From Endomychus coccineus (Eukaryota > Arthropoda > Insecta > Coleoptera > Endomychidae): a stretch of DNA of 64,000 nucleotides. Below, piece by piece: positions 21,183-32,520 of the stretch. The notes beneath the pieces were generated by a model, which did not search any database, had not been told where the DNA came from, and saw only the letters and a program-made list of their open reading frames with translations. Each line of letters opens with the position of its first letter. Position 1 is the stretch's first letter. The stretch spans positions 277,648,242-277,712,241 of the forward strand of contig OY294067.1 of the NCBI GenBank assembly GCA_958510875.1, given 5' to 3'. A program made the translations under genes and the position numbers.

Positions 21183-23954
21183 GTGGAAAGTTCGCCTAGA
21201 TTTTCCACTCCACGGTCGAACCACCTGAAGATGGCAAACGCGACCCCGCCGAAACGTCGTGAAACCGGTCCCCCCGGGGTCGCGTTTGCCATCTTCAGGT
21301 GGTTCGACCGTGGAGTGGAAAATCTAGGCGAACTTTCCACTCTGCGGTCGAATCACCTGAGGATGGCGGGTGCGACTTTGCCGAAACGTCGTGAAATTGG
21401 TCCTTTTGAGGACCGAAACCACACAACGCGGATCAATACCCGAGAATCCAGTTCTACACATTACGTCCGCGAGAACATAAGAAGAAACATAATTAACCTC
21501 TACGGGGAGGAGGTTTTCCATCAAACAAGAAGTTTCGAGAAGTTGAGAACAAAGAGATCGAAACTTTTGTGCGACCTTACCTTTCTACGCCGCTGCCGGG
21601 ACCAGAAGATTATTCCAACCTGTATGAAACTTTCGTATCACACAAAGACAACTAGTACGAAGAACATCTTGAGAAGAACGAGTTTTGCACTGCTTCGAGA
21701 TGCCATTCACCAAACAAGAAGAATTCTGGATGATACTGACAGCAAGCTACTACGTGTTCACCTCTATCTCAGCAATGAAATCAATCCTTCACTTTGGGAA
21801 AGAATTGACCAGCTTGCCGAGTTCAGAGCAGAGAAAAACACTGAAATAACTATAGAGAAACAGAAGAAGAAGTTCAATCATCTGAAAGACACCCAGAAAC
21901 CTGAGGGAGACAGCACAAACATAGATCCTGTCAAAGTTGTCCATAACTTATCCGACCATTCTTTGAATAAGGCCTCCATGGATGTCCTTGCTAAAGGTTT
22001 TAACTTCGCTATTGCACCGGCACGCATTCCATTGGAAGACATCATTTGCAACGTGGAATCTGCTATAACTTCGCTGCAGGATAAAAGTGAAGCAGAGATT
22101 ATTCGCCAAGATGTGTCGCGTATTCTACGAACCTCGAAGCCACCTAAAAGGAACATTTCACACGACGAGTTCCTAGCACTGAAAGCTCTTCGAGAGAACG
22201 AAAGCATCATCATCCTACCAGCAGATAAAGGAAATGCAACCGTTGTCATGAACACAAATGACTACAGAACCAAGATGGCTGCGCTATTGGACGATCCGAC
22301 TTACAAGAAGATTAGGTCTGATCCCACTACATATCTAGAGAAAACAACGAAAGCGAAAATCAAGGCATCTCCTATCGATCCTGAGTTACAGTTACATCTC
22401 ATTCCAAGAGAAAAATCATCCAGATGTCCGAAACTATATGGTCTCCCAAAAATACACAAGCCAGCAGTACCTCTGAGACCAATAGTAAGCTCTATCGGCT
22501 CACCATCACATGCATTAGCAAGATTCCTAGCCAAGAAGTTACAACCGCACGTTGAGACAGCATCATCGTATGTGAGGAACGCGGAACACTTTATCGAACT
22601 TCTAGATATGCAAATAGTAGGATATGACGACAAATTAGTAAGTTTCGATGTAGCATCCTTGTTCACACAAGTACCCATAAACGAAGCCCTAGAGATCATC
22701 CAACATAAATACAAACCGGAAGGATACATTATTGACTTGGCCAAACACTGTGTAGCCAATACTTACTTTATGTACGAGGGACAGCGATATAGGCAAATCG
22801 AAGGAGCACCGATGGGATCACCAATCACACCAGTGATCGCAAATCTTTTCATGGAGGATTTTGAAATTAAAGCTCTTAACACAGCGCAACTAAAACCCAA
22901 ACTTTGGCTCAGATATGTAGATGATATTTTCGTTATTTGGCCACATGGAGAAGGACAACTAAGAGGGTTTCTCGATCACCTGAATGGAATCCATGATCGG
23001 ATAAAATTCACAATAGAAGCCGGAGAGAACAACCAATTACCATTTCTAGATGTTTTGGTAACAAAGAAAACTGACGGCAGTTTGGGACATACAGTATTCA
23101 GAAAAAAGACCCACACGAACCGATATTTGAATAGTAACTCGCATCACCATCCATCCCAGCTACAATCAGTCGTAAATACCCTCATGACAAGGTCAAAACG
23201 TCTCGCTGATGCGGAGAACTTCGATGGAGAAATGGAAACCATCCGAGCAGCCCTTAGGATGAATGGCTATTCAAGAAAACAGATTCATAACTCTCAACGC
23301 AAAAATGAGAAGGATGTCAACAATAAAGATCAACCAGTGGGAAACGCTTTTCTACCTTACATAAAAGGCACAACTGACAAAATCTGCAAAATACTGAGCC
23401 GTCATGATATCAAAACAAACTTCACAACAGAAGGGAAAATCAAAAATGTTCTTCGGAATCCAAAAGACAGAATTCCTCTAGAATGCCAAGGAGTGTACGA
23501 GGTGCCATGTGGTAATTGTGAAAAGACATACATCGGACAGACCAACAGACGCATTGATGTGCGAAAGACTGAACATGCAAACGCTGTGTCGAAAAACGAA
23601 ACCACGTCTTCACTAGCTGAACATGTAAGAAGTACTGGCCATATGATCAACTTTAGCGGCACAAAGACTCTAGCCAACATTGAACACTTCTACACCAGAA
23701 TAACCAGGGAGGCAATAGAGATCGAGAAACGTCCACATAGTCTTAACAAACGAGATGACGGACTAAGATTACCAGCAACATGGAAACCCGCTTTAGAAAG
23801 TCGGAAGATACAACCAAAAACAAGAGAGAACGTGGTATCTAGTGCACGTGCAACAGGTCACGGAAACTTTCCGGCTGATTCCAGCGTCGCAATGACGTCA
23901 TCCAAACGTGTCACTCGGAGCCAAACACGTAGAAATCAACCAAGCGTGAAATAG
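21183..23954 (+). CDS. Penelope-like element polyprotein: RT plus GIY-YIG endonuclease
   Basis: A single open frame of 923 codons. The first about 90 residues are encoded by terminal-repeat sequence; the conserved N-terminal region starts near residue 95. RT blocks: ILPADKGNATVVMN, YGLPKIHKP with RPIVSS, SFDVASLFTQVP (motif A), GAPMGSP (motif B), YVDD at residues 578-581 (motif C), LPFLDVLV. The C-terminal GIY-YIG domain has GVY at 770-772, a Cys pair (CGNC, 776-779) and YIG at 783-785. The protein copies the element RNA into DNA while its endonuclease opens the target. All key motifs are present and there are no stops, so the copy may be recent and possibly active. Which Met is used is not clear. 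Confidence 0.96.
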   Translation: MESSPRFSTPRSNHLKMANATPPKRRETGPPGVAFAIFRWFDRGVENLGELSTLRSNHLRMAGATLPKRREIGPFEDRNHTTRINTRESSSTHYVRENIRRNIINLYGEEVFHQTRSFEKLRTKRSKLLCDLTFLRRCRDQKIIPTCMKLSYHTKTTSTKNILRRTSFALLRDAIHQTRRILDDTDSKLLRVHLYLSNEINPSLWERIDQLAEFRAEKNTEITIEKQKKKFNHLKDTQKPEGDSTNIDPVKVVHNLSDHSLNKASMDVLAKGFNFAIAPARIPLEDIICNVESAITSLQDKSEAEIIRQDVSRILRTSKPPKRNISHDEFLALKALRENESIIILPADKGNATVVMNTNDYRTKMAALLDDPTYKKIRSDPTTYLEKTTKAKIKASPIDPELQLHLIPREKSSRCPKLYGLPKIHKPAVPLRPIVSSIGSPSHALARFLAKKLQPHVETASSYVRNAEHFIELLDMQIVGYDDKLVSFDVASLFTQVPINEALEIIQHKYKPEGYIIDLAKHCVANTYFMYEGQRYRQIEGAPMGSPITPVIANLFMEDFEIKALNTAQLKPKLWLRYVDDIFVIWPHGEGQLRGFLDHLNGIHDRIKFTIEAGENNQLPFLDVLVTKKTDGSLGHTVFRKKTHTNRYLNSNSHHHPSQLQSVVNTLMTRSKRLADAENFDGEMETIRAALRMNGYSRKQIHNSQRKNEKDVNNKDQPVGNAFLPYIKGTTDKICKILSRHDIKTNFTTEGKIKNVLRNPKDRIPLECQGVYEVPCGNCEKTYIGQTNRRIDVRKTEHANAVSKNETTSSLAEHVRSTGHMINFSGTKTLANIEHFYTRITREAIEIEKRPHSLNKRDDGLRLPATWKPALESRKIQPKTRENVVSSARATGHGNFPADSSVAMTSSKRVTRSQTRRNQPSVK
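21225..21258 (+). ncRNA. Hammerhead-like motif, disturbed stem II
   Basis: CTGAAGA and GAAACGTC are spaced as in the other copies, but the 3' side of stem II reads CCCGCC, so pairing with GGCAAA is poor. It overlaps the 5' end of the PLE frame. Confidence 0.4.
21357..21390 (+). ncRNA. Hammerhead-like motif overlapping the PLE reading frame
   Basis: CTGAGGA ... TTTGCC GAAACGTC on the plus strand with a short stem II. It lies in frame within the first 70 codons of the PLE ORF. Confidence 0.55.
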
Positions 23955-24055
23955 TTCGAAAGTCCAAAGGTCAAGCATAACGGGGGATATAAATACCTGT
24001 CCCTCCAAGTAAGCGTCACTTCGCCTAGATTTTCCAGACTCTGCGGTCGAATCAC

Positions 24056-24089
24056 CTGAGGATGGCGGGTGCGACTTTGCCGAAACGTC
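24056..24089 (+). ncRNA. Hammerhead-ribozyme motif, short stem II
   Basis: CTGAGGA, GGC/GCC stem II, GAAACGTC in the first right-hand terminal repeat. Confidence 0.6.
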
Positions 24090-24464
24090 GTGAAATTGGT
24101 CCTTTTGAGGACCGAAACCACACAACGCGGATCAATACCCGAGAATCCAGTTCTACACATTACGTCCGCGAGAACCTAAGAAGAAACATATATATAAATA
24201 TATAGAAAGTCGGAAGATACAACCAAAAACAAGAGAGAACGTGGTATCTATTGCACGTGCAACAGGTCACGGAAACTTTCCGGCTGATTCGAGCGTCGCA
24301 ATGACGTCATCCAAACGTGTCACTCGGAGCCAAACACGTAGAAATCAACCAAGCGTGGAATAGTTCGAAAGTCCAAAGGTCAAGCATAACGGGGGATATA
24401 AATACCTGTCCCTCCAAGTAAGCGTCAGTTCGCCTAGATTTTCCAGACTCTACAGTCGAATCAC

Positions 24465-24498
24465 CTGAAGATGGCAAATGCGACTTTGCCGAAACGTC
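24465..24498 (+). ncRNA. Hammerhead-ribozyme motif, well-paired
   Basis: CTGAAGA, six-pair stem II (GGCAAA/TTTGCC), GAAACGTC, with TCAC before and GTGA after forming stem I. The self-cleavage site would follow the C of CGTC. Confidence 0.75.
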
Positions 24499-24562
24499 GT
24501 GAAATTGGTCCTTTTGAGGACCGAAACCACACAACGCGGATCAATACCCGAGAATCCAGTTC

Positions 24563-24564
<2 letters not shown>

Positions 24565-24636
<72 letters not shown>

Positions 24637-24643
24637 TATATGT
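24565..24643. repeat. (TA)n microsatellite between Penelope ends
   Basis: About 38 TA units joining a plus-oriented terminal repeat to a minus-oriented one. Confidence 0.98.
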
Positions 24644-24900
24644 TTCTTCTTAGGTTCTCGCGGACGTAATGTGTAGAACTGGATTCTCGGGTATTGATCC
24701 GCGTTGTGTGGTTTCGGTCCTCAAAAGGACCAATTTCACGACGTTTCGGCAAAGTTCGCCTAGATTTTCCAGACTCTACGGTCGAATAACCTGAAGATGG
24801 CAAATGCGACTTTGCCGAAACGTCGTGAAATTGGTCCTTTTGAGGACCGAAACCACACAACGCGGATCAATACCCGAGAATCTCGGTGATTCGACCGTAG
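24644..24900. repeat. Inverted Penelope terminal-repeat pieces
   Basis: 24644-24760 is a minus-oriented piece cut inside its ribozyme stem II. 24761-24900 is a plus-oriented piece with an intact motif. Confidence 0.85.
24791..24824 (+). ncRNA. Hammerhead-ribozyme motif, well-paired stem II
   Basis: Same 34-base core as at 24465, but the base pattern before it reads AATAAC, so stem I pairing is weaker. Confidence 0.65.
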
Positions 24901-24904
24901 AGTC

Positions 24905-26500
24905 GAATATTGTTATGATTTCGTTTCCGATATAAAATAAAATGGTAAAATTAGGATTTACCGAGACATTAAAAATAGAAAAGTTAAATAAGTATATACT
25001 ATGGAATTAAAAACATTATTCAAGAAATTAGAATGAGAGATTAAAGATTGTTCTATAATAAAAACCAATTTGTAATGTAGATTGTAAGAGTGAAAAGAAG
25101 AAATAGGGAAAAGTGAATAAACGTACAGTGCTACGAAGTGAGAAAATCATAATTCAAATGATTTAAGACTATCTGAAGATAGCAGATTAAGATGTGTCAA
25201 ATTACAACAATGCTAGACAAGTGTCAGTCCCAACAATGGGAATAGCTGACTAGATATTCAGAAATAGTTACCTCACTGGTCGATGAGATGAAAACAAGCT
25301 TCCTTCTGTGGGCCCTATAAAAGGCAAATCAAGGAAAAGCTAGTGAGTTCGCAGTAATATCTAGGCAGAGGCTATGCTCCTCTTGCAACTCACATAGTCA
25401 AAAGTTTAACATAACTGAAGTTTTACCATTACATCTAGGCAGAAGCTGTGCTTCTCCTGCAACTCAAAATATTTTACATAACCAAAGTTTGCCATCAACT
25501 TCTGAAAAGAGAATATCCCTGTGCAATTCAAATTAAACATCGGAGTTGAACCTAACCTCGACTACAACAACATAACCGAAGTTTTATTAGTACTTCCTAC
25601 GAGGCAGTTAAAGTGTTAGTAAATTTTCCAGTTCAACTTCAATGAAGGTTAACATAATCAAAGTTATTTAATGAAACAGCATCGAAGAAGCCAAGTCCCG
25701 ATTGCAGTTCCAGTTAAAATCAACCAACAAAGTTTTCATATCTTAAAAAGAATAGAAACCATTATCAACAAAGTATCAACAAGTTCCTAAATTAAAAGGA
25801 GTATCAACAAGTGTTACTTGTGAATGTACGCACATAGTTTATAGCATAGTAAATGTGTTTAATGTGAATTCTCAAGTAATATAAGAAGACATTAAAACCA
25901 ACGAAATATTACCAACATTTATCCCAATATTTAATACCATATAACAAGTGATTCCATTTATAATTCATCATTGTGTAGGAGCATCTGAATATTAAAAATA
26001 AGCAAGTAAATGAACATTCACTTAGTAGTTATATATTAGATTGAGGAAATTGTGAGGTTAAATTGTAAACACAGAAAATTTTTAAAGCATAAAGTTAAAT
26101 TGTAAACATAGACAGATTTAATAAGATATAAGGTTACATAAATAAATAGATGACCAAAGTTTTAACATTTTAAATAAGGTTTAATTTCATTCCATATAAT
26201 ATCAATTCAATCAAAAATAAATTCATAAAAATTAAGAGCTAGCCGGAGGAAGAAAATCAGATAACAAAAAGAAATTAACAAATATAATTAAGAGTTTCAT
26301 ATATTAAATTGCCCAACAATAAGGGACAATAAAAAGCTAAGTGGAGAGTTATTGTAATAATTGTCACCACAACGTGGGGCAATCAAAACTCAGTGAAGCC
26401 TTTTTATAACAATTGTCACCACAACGTGGAGCAATCAAAACTCAGTTTAGCTAATAGTTAATAATTGGCACACAAACGTGGGGCTAATTAAAAATCAAAG
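24905..26500 (+). repeat. Probable LTR and leader of an LTR retrotransposon
   Basis: The block lies between two Penelope terminal pieces (cut at about 24900 and 26535) and contains no long ORF. It starts with TGTTATGAT and ends in three tandem repeats, each with a motif like CACAACGTGGGGC (near 26370, 26420 and 26475). This motif resembles the tRNA-Lys primer site. No gag or pol follows, so it is a deleted copy or an LTR plus leader. Borders are approximate. Confidence 0.5.
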
Positions 26501-26534
26501 TAAGTAGAGATTTCTTAATAATATATATGTATAT

Positions 26535-26605
26535 ATCCGCGTTGTGTGTTTTCGGTTCTCAAAAGGACCAATTTCACGACGTTTCGGCAAAGTCGCATTT
26601 AATTA
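26535..26605 (-). repeat. Penelope terminal-repeat fragment
   Basis: A short minus-oriented piece with cacgacgtttcggcaaagtc, cut in the ribozyme stem II. A (TA)n-like tract precedes it. Confidence 0.85.
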
Positions 26606-27160
26606 ACTGTTTTGCTAGTTCATCATTCGTTTTTATACGAATTATCACGTAAATTACCGTCTATAGGGCTCGTTCCTCTCAACCACCACACCGAGCTCTT
26701 AAAAAGTACATCCGCACCTCTTAATTTCTAACTTCGTATTGCCGCACCACAGCGTAGGAGCCTACCAGCCTTGCGCTGAACACCCAACGAGGTCTAGACC
26801 TCGTTGTGAACACCACTCGGAGAATACCCTTCAACTCGGGGAATCCCCACTGCCCATTGACACCGCCCTTTGATAGATGACAACAGATCAACTAAATATC
26901 AACTAACATATATAATATATATATCACTGGCTGAGCTCTCAGTTTGTCAGCTATAGCCAGACTCTGACTATAGGCACGGCATGATATTCACAAATTCACA
27001 ATTTGATAACTTGGACCGGTCAAGGTCCCAGGTAAATTTTAATATTTTGAATATTTATTGCTTATTAAGGCTAGATAGGGGCTTGTTCTCAAACTTATAA
27101 TCATTATATTTTTCGTATTGTACGTGCTAACAAGTAATAGTTAAAATTCCTTTCAAAATT
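26606..27160. repeat. Non-coding, with a repeat shared with 60.19-60.42 kb
   Basis: From about 26930 on, the sequence (gctgagctctcagtttgtca, then ccggtcaaggt and aatatttattgcttattaag) recurs at 60190-60420. A shorter form is at 33224-33270. It marks the left border of the FLYWCH-plus-caspase duplication. Confidence 0.7.
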
Positions 27161-27164
27161 TAAA

Positions 27165-27500
27165 ATGTCGTTTGTGGAAGAAATTATTAGTGAACGCGGA
27201 AACACCCAAATAGTGTACGTTTTTCTAAACGTCGATCTTCAACTAATGAAACTTTCAGGAGGTGCATCAAATTGCCTGGAAGTAAGGCTTATGGGTATAC
27301 CGTTGAGGATTTAGGTAGTTTTGTTGTAACTACATTAAAAACTCAATATAATCACGGAAATTGCTAGAAAAGTTCTCAATGTTGCCTGCAAAAGAAAAGC
27401 GGAAGAAGAACCTACAGAGAGACCAATTGAAATATTGCTTGAAGAATCAGCTTCAAATGGTTTTCCCTCAGATTTTTCTTCAGAAACATTGACTTCCCGG
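27165..27500 (+). pseudogene. FLYWCH-type zinc-finger/MULE-like remnant, copy 1
   Basis: The plus strand reads MSFVEEIISERGNTQIVY, then with frame changes NETFKRC-like sequence and a QYNHE end. This resembles a FLYWCH domain. After it comes KAEEEPTERPIEIL, the linker usual in FLYWCH proteins related to Mutator-like transposons. Several lesions. The copy at 60452-60830 has different lesions. Confidence 0.6.
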
Positions 27501-27630
27501 CACTCAATTTTTTTTTTGTTTCCTTTTACCACTGAAAGCGTTTCGGAATGCTTGGCGGAGGGTGGATAAAAGCTAGGGCAAACCCACATCGAAAATGTTT
27601 GTGCACTAGACTTCCATTCTAACAATACTT

Positions 27631-28518
27631 TTTTCTATTGACGTTATCACTAACCCATTGCACAAGGTTTCATCGAACTACATTTTGTAGAAGTCAAAAA
27701 GAGATTTTGGTCATTTTAGCGCTTTATTGACACGACCAAAAGTTTTTTGGAAGATGCATTCCTCGCTCCTGGAATATAGAGCAAGCTTTATGAAAGAGCG
27801 AAACAGCTATCTAGACCTATTAGTTTGTAGTATTACTAATCGATCTAAACTAGAGAGATCTCCTTATCATTGTTATCTGGCAGAATTTCTCAATCGTTAC
27901 AACTTATACATGTTCATGAATGTGCTGGAAATATGTAAATATAAAACCTGAATTTCTTATAGAATTAGATATACAAAGTGCACTCTGAAACTATGGATTT
28001 TTTTGTATATGTTCTAATGATAAAATGTTAGTTCTGGTATTTTTATGGATTGTTTTATTTGTTTATCTTATCAATAGTGTGCATTATGAATATGATGAGG
28101 AATCAATATTGAATCAAGTGTGTGTCAATTTTGATTTCACATATCAATTATTTGCTTATATTTTATCAAATCAGGAAAATATTCCTTCAGATAATATTGA
28201 AACAAAGTTGTGAAACTATTCGAGATTATAGCAGGGTACTCTATATAAGTGCATGCATTTTTTGTTTCCAGTTCGCGATAACTCTGGAAACACATTCAAA
28301 CTCATATTATTTATAAGGGGTAGGTACATCCATGGATTATGGTAAATTTCAATTAAAATATAAAACCAGTATTACTTTTGAAGACATCTGGGTCAAGGTC
28401 ACAGCATCCTTGTGCCCGGACTAAAAGATAAACCGAAAATATTCATTTTCATTGTGAATATTGAATATAATTGAAAACATGATAATCTGTTTTTGAATAA
28501 AGTCCACGATATAAGAGA
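27631..28518 (+). pseudogene. Caspase-like duplication unit 1
   Basis: Order as in the other units. A possible death-effector-like exon is at 27727-27951 (LVCSITNRSKLERSPYHCYL). Then come the large-subunit N-part at 28060-28213 (FAYILSNQENIPSDNIETKL, then a frame lesion), a 45-base intron ending cttccag, and the large-subunit core from about 28272 (TFEDIW, KDKPKIFIF). Stops (tattTATAAGG) and a missing base in CPGLK disrupt the core, and the donor after the core is GTGAAT instead of GTGAGT. It lacks small-subunit exons. Most likely a pseudogene. Confidence 0.75.
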
Positions 28519-29354
28519 TGATGAGCCCGTCCCGATGAATCAGCCGCACGACAAGGGATTGGGATCACGCCCAATCAGCGCGGTAGGATGACACCTACCT
28601 GCCAGTATATCCGGGGAGGGAATTCCTCGAACACCACTGGTGAGAACGGGATCATATCCAAGTCCCTACTGGCTCTCTGTAGTCAGTGCCCGAGCTGAAA
28701 CGCAGTTCACCCGTCGATGGTGAAGGATTGTAGCCCAACTGCAACACCCGCTAGCCAGCATGCGGTCTGAGCCCCTCTACCCCTGCCTACTCATGTTCAG
28801 TGTTAAACAGCTTTCGTTTGACGAGTAGCCGTCGGCCTCATCTCATCGGCCTACCACATATCATTGCCCTGGCCGCGAATCCATTACCCAGAAACCTGGA
28901 ATAGGAAACACAGACACCGCGATTCAGGAGTAAAGTCATGTGGTGCAGCATTTATCCACGCAGAAGCAGCCGTTTTATTCGCCCCCGGCGGAACTACTCT
29001 AGGCGGACCCACTACGTGCGCTGCTTGTTAGACTATATTATTTCCCTTTTTGGGCTATAGCCAACTCCACCTCCTCGTGTTACCTGTTTCACAAGGAACG
29101 TTTGACGAGTCACCATTTGGCTTCGTTGAAATAGCCTACCACATATGTCTACCGAGCCCATGAATCCATTTCGGCCATAATTCTGGGATAGAAAGACACG
29201 ATATCATTCCAGTGGTGAAATGTATGTGGTGCCTAGTTCGCCGGATCTTTTGCAGTGGCAACTGTTAGTTTCGCCTCGAGGGGTTACTTATCTCGAAACC
29301 CGCGCAAAGGACGTTGCTTGCTGAAGCTACTCTTGGAGTCACCCGGACCATGTA

Positions 29355-29533
<179 letters not shown>

Positions 29534-29598
29534 GTATCTATCATATCTTTATAATGCCACACTCACCGCATGTGCGCCCCGTAAGTATACATGTATGT

Positions 29599-30124
29599 AT
29601 ATATACTGTTCTAGATACTGTTCCCAAAGGTGGGGTAGCTATTTACCAAAATAATAATAATGTAACTAATATTATGACTCCGAATATTGAAATAAATATT
29701 GCACACGTTAGCGATGTTAATGTTAGGCGCTCATTTGTTGGAGATATTTGTGCGTGCTTATGCAAACTTAGAAATGGCCTACACATAGTCATGGTAGCAA
29801 TTTACATTTCTCCGAATCCAAAATTGGACGAGGTAGAGCATTTTATTCATCGCACTTTACTGGAAAACACTGAAGAAGGGTCGAAAATACTTTGTACAAA
29901 TTGTAATAAATTTCCACTTATCTTTGGCACGCGATTTTAACATCAACTTCGCTGATAAAAAATCAGAGCGGTTGACAACTTTTCTTTCGGAACAATTGAA
30001 TTTGAAAATGAATAATGATCCACAAGAATCCACAACAAAATATGGGACCACCATTGACGCGGTATTTTCCAGCATATCAAGTCTCAAACTTATGTTTTTT
30101 ATTTCAGTTACCATAAACCTATAG
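29599..30124 (+). pseudogene. Endonuclease/exonuclease/phosphatase-like domain remnant
   Basis: Two frames (to 29938, then from 29924) read GGVAIYQN, LHIVMVAIYISPNPKLDEV, DFNINFADKKSERLTTF and TTKYGTTIDAVFS. This is an EEP-fold pattern in which the DFN and T-IDAVF blocks stand at the active site. In arthropods similar segments occur at the C-terminus of PIF1-like helicase proteins of Helentron elements. A frameshift at about 29930 and the loss of upstream domains make it a remnant. Confidence 0.6.
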
Positions 30125-30930
30125 TTTCAATGATAAAAACTCCTGAATAACCTACATGTACTGATAATAACTGTGGGGGTTTTTACGCCCCCTGCCTACC
30201 CGTCGTTAGACTTTAGACATGCTACGTAGTACCCTCTCCTACTTAACAGCACGCCAACTGCCCGACAGAGACCTACGCCTATATTGAAGAGGAGGCAGTC
30301 TTTTGAACCGTCCGGGCCCCTCTCCCCCTTTCTGGTGTTATAATTCATAACAGCTCCAGTTTGACGAGTCGCCGTCGACCTCTCATCATCGGTCTTCCAT
30401 ATATCGTTGCCTCGGCCGCGAATCAATTTCCCAGAAAGGCCTGGCATAAGAAGCACCGACACCAGACTTTATGAGTAGAGCCATGTGGTGCAGCATTCTA
30501 CCCCCGCAGAGGCAGCTTTTGTTCACCCCCAGCGGAGTTACTTTAGGCGGACCCACTCCAGGCGGACCCAAAGTGGAGCTACTTGCTAGACTCATAGAGG
30601 CCCCTTCTGGGCTATGGTCAATTCCCCCTCTTCGTGTTACCTGTTTCACCAGGAACGTTTGACGAGTCACCGTTCGGCTTCAATCAAATAGCCTACCGCA
30701 TTGTCTACCATGCCCGTGAATCCATTTCGACCAGAGGACTGGGAAAGGAAGGCACGAAAGATGGTTTTAGTGATGAACTGCATGTGGTGCACAGTTCACC
30801 GGATCTTAGGCATTGACAACGTTAGTTTCTCCCCGTAGGGTTACTTATCTCGAGAACCACGAAAAGGTGTTGCTTGCTGAATCTACTCCCGGCCTAGCGC
30901 CGGACCAAATAGTTCTCTCTCGAGAACCTA

Positions 30931-31980
30931 CATGTATTGTAAGATAATAAAAATATTTTAAACGATATTAACTTCTCATTTATTCAATAAAAGAGAAAAA
31001 ATTGTTTTCTCATCGGTCACCGCGCTCAAAAAGTGTAGCTTGATATAATATCAAAGAAAAAACATGAATTAATATCGAAGAAAAAAAAATACTGCATAAA
31101 TAAAAAATAAATAAATAATTATTTTCTCATTATTAAGGGGGTAGGATATTGCGGTCACTTAATACCTAGGCTGAAGACCTTTGCACCCCTTCTCACGTGT
31201 CACCTAGTGGAGCGGTTTTCACTTGAGTTTGTTCACCATGCTCCCCCAGGTGAACGATTCCTGACAGGTTAACACCATGTTCGTAATATATATTATTTAA
31301 CGCCGGCTTAGTGCAGCGATTCCCACTTAAGAGTGTCCCCCAAACTCCAGAGGTAGACGGAATTGGTTCTCACAGGAGTGTTGACGAGGTGGGTGAGCAG
31401 TCACCTATATCCATCACTCAATCGGGACCGGGTAGGTGGTTAGTGCTTAGAAATTAAGCACATAGAACAAACTATTTTCCGCACATCCACTAGTATTTTT
31501 CATAGATATTCTTGTTGAATACTCTATTGTAAGTTCGGGTTTTACTTGTGTGAGTGTATATTATTTGAAGATCAGGAATAGGCCTTCCTTTCTTTTTAAT
31601 CGAAAGTATTTCCTCAAATGATAACGGGTTTTTTAAAAGATTTTGCACTCAATTAACTTCCATCATTGATAATAAACGCACTTCAGACTTCACGTTTTCG
31701 AATTGAATTCACACACTGTACACTATGAAGACAACACGTTTACTAGGGATACGATTCTTTGTGCCCCAAACCGACGGTATAAGCGTGTATGGCGAAGATA
31801 ACCGTAGTCAGCCGAATCATACTTGAAATAGGTACACTTCAGATATTCCCCGGAACATAGTTAGCATTTCGCCCGACGTGCGGAATAAAATAATGCACTG
31901 AATAACATGCGAATTTCTTTCTGTATTTATCTTTGTAGTTGGGTGAGTACGTGCAATTGTGCTCTTTAGTACCAGCCGCC
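30931..31980. other. Non-coding stretch with repeat character
   Basis: 31140-31450 holds two related blocks (cacctagtggagcggttttc and cttagtgcagcgattccc types) consistent with further transposon end repeats. 31500-31980 is AT-rich and without recognised features. Confidence 0.4.
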
Positions 31981-31984
31981 ACTG

Positions 31985-32190
31985 TTTATACCTCAGGATA
32001 CGAAGATGACATAAACCATCTTAATAATAGGAAGATTTGAGATAGTTCAATGCGATCCAAAGCGGGGAGCTCTCCAAAGTTGGTGTAAAGACCACTCTCT
32101 GAACGTTAAACCACTCCTCGACGAGGATACGAAAACTACTCAACACTACCCTAGCGTTTACGTCGGAGGTTAAATATCCGAGTACAATCT
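31985..32190 (+). pseudogene. R1/Jockey-type RT scrap
   Basis: Matches 56310-56530. The plus strand reads GYEDDINHLNNRKI where an RT catalytic YADD block would stand, then stops. It is fused directly to a caspase small-subunit exon fragment at 32205. Confidence 0.6.
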
Positions 32191-32204
32191 TCGACATCAA
32201 GCTA

Positions 32205-32520
32205 TTTATCTTCAGAAGAATATTAGGAGAATATCACCAATGAAATTAAACAATTGAATACAGAATTGGAAAAGCCAATTGAGAAAAAAGTGAAGCTAAA
32301 ATCACCACTCACACACAGAAATGGTTCATTCAGGAATTCAAAAAATAGGACATCACTTGAATTGATGACCGTTGATGTTGCTAAAAACGTCAGAAGGAAT
32401 GTAACAAAAGATCGGTTCAATGAAAAAGGTGCTAAGGTTCAAATGAACCCTCAACTTCTATTTATGGGCATACTAATGCAGTCAAGAAAACGACAACAGC
32501 GACGCAAAGTGAAAAAGTAA
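32205..32520 (+). pseudogene. Caspase-like last exon, 5'-truncated second copy
   Basis: From 32205 the sequence parallels 58026-58159 (YLSLEESQENI versus YLSSEEY-stop-ENI, then NEIKQLNTELEKPIE). It is longer at the C-terminus than the 58-kb exon, which has lost about 130 bases relative to it. An in-frame TAG at about 32224 and the truncation show a dead copy. The frame from 32254 codes 88 residues of charged tail. Confidence 0.75.

Larger units (their letters stand above)
23955..24565 (+). repeat. Penelope-like terminal repeats right of the ORF, tandem copies
   Basis: Two consecutive plus-oriented copies (about 23955-24180 and 24207-24565) repeat the 3' coding end, the tccctccaagtaagcgtca segment, the ribozyme motif and the end reached at the (TA)n tract. 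The second begins with a duplicate of the last 150 bases of the ORF. Confidence 0.9.

Noticed and set aside
21878..22759. Minus-strand frames of 125 and 152 codons under the Penelope ORF
   Set aside because: Shadows of a well-supported coding frame; no motif of their own.
26340..26500. CRISPR-like array from the evenly spaced repeats
   Set aside because: Only three units, with related spacers, in eukaryotic DNA; better explained as duplicated primer-site leader.
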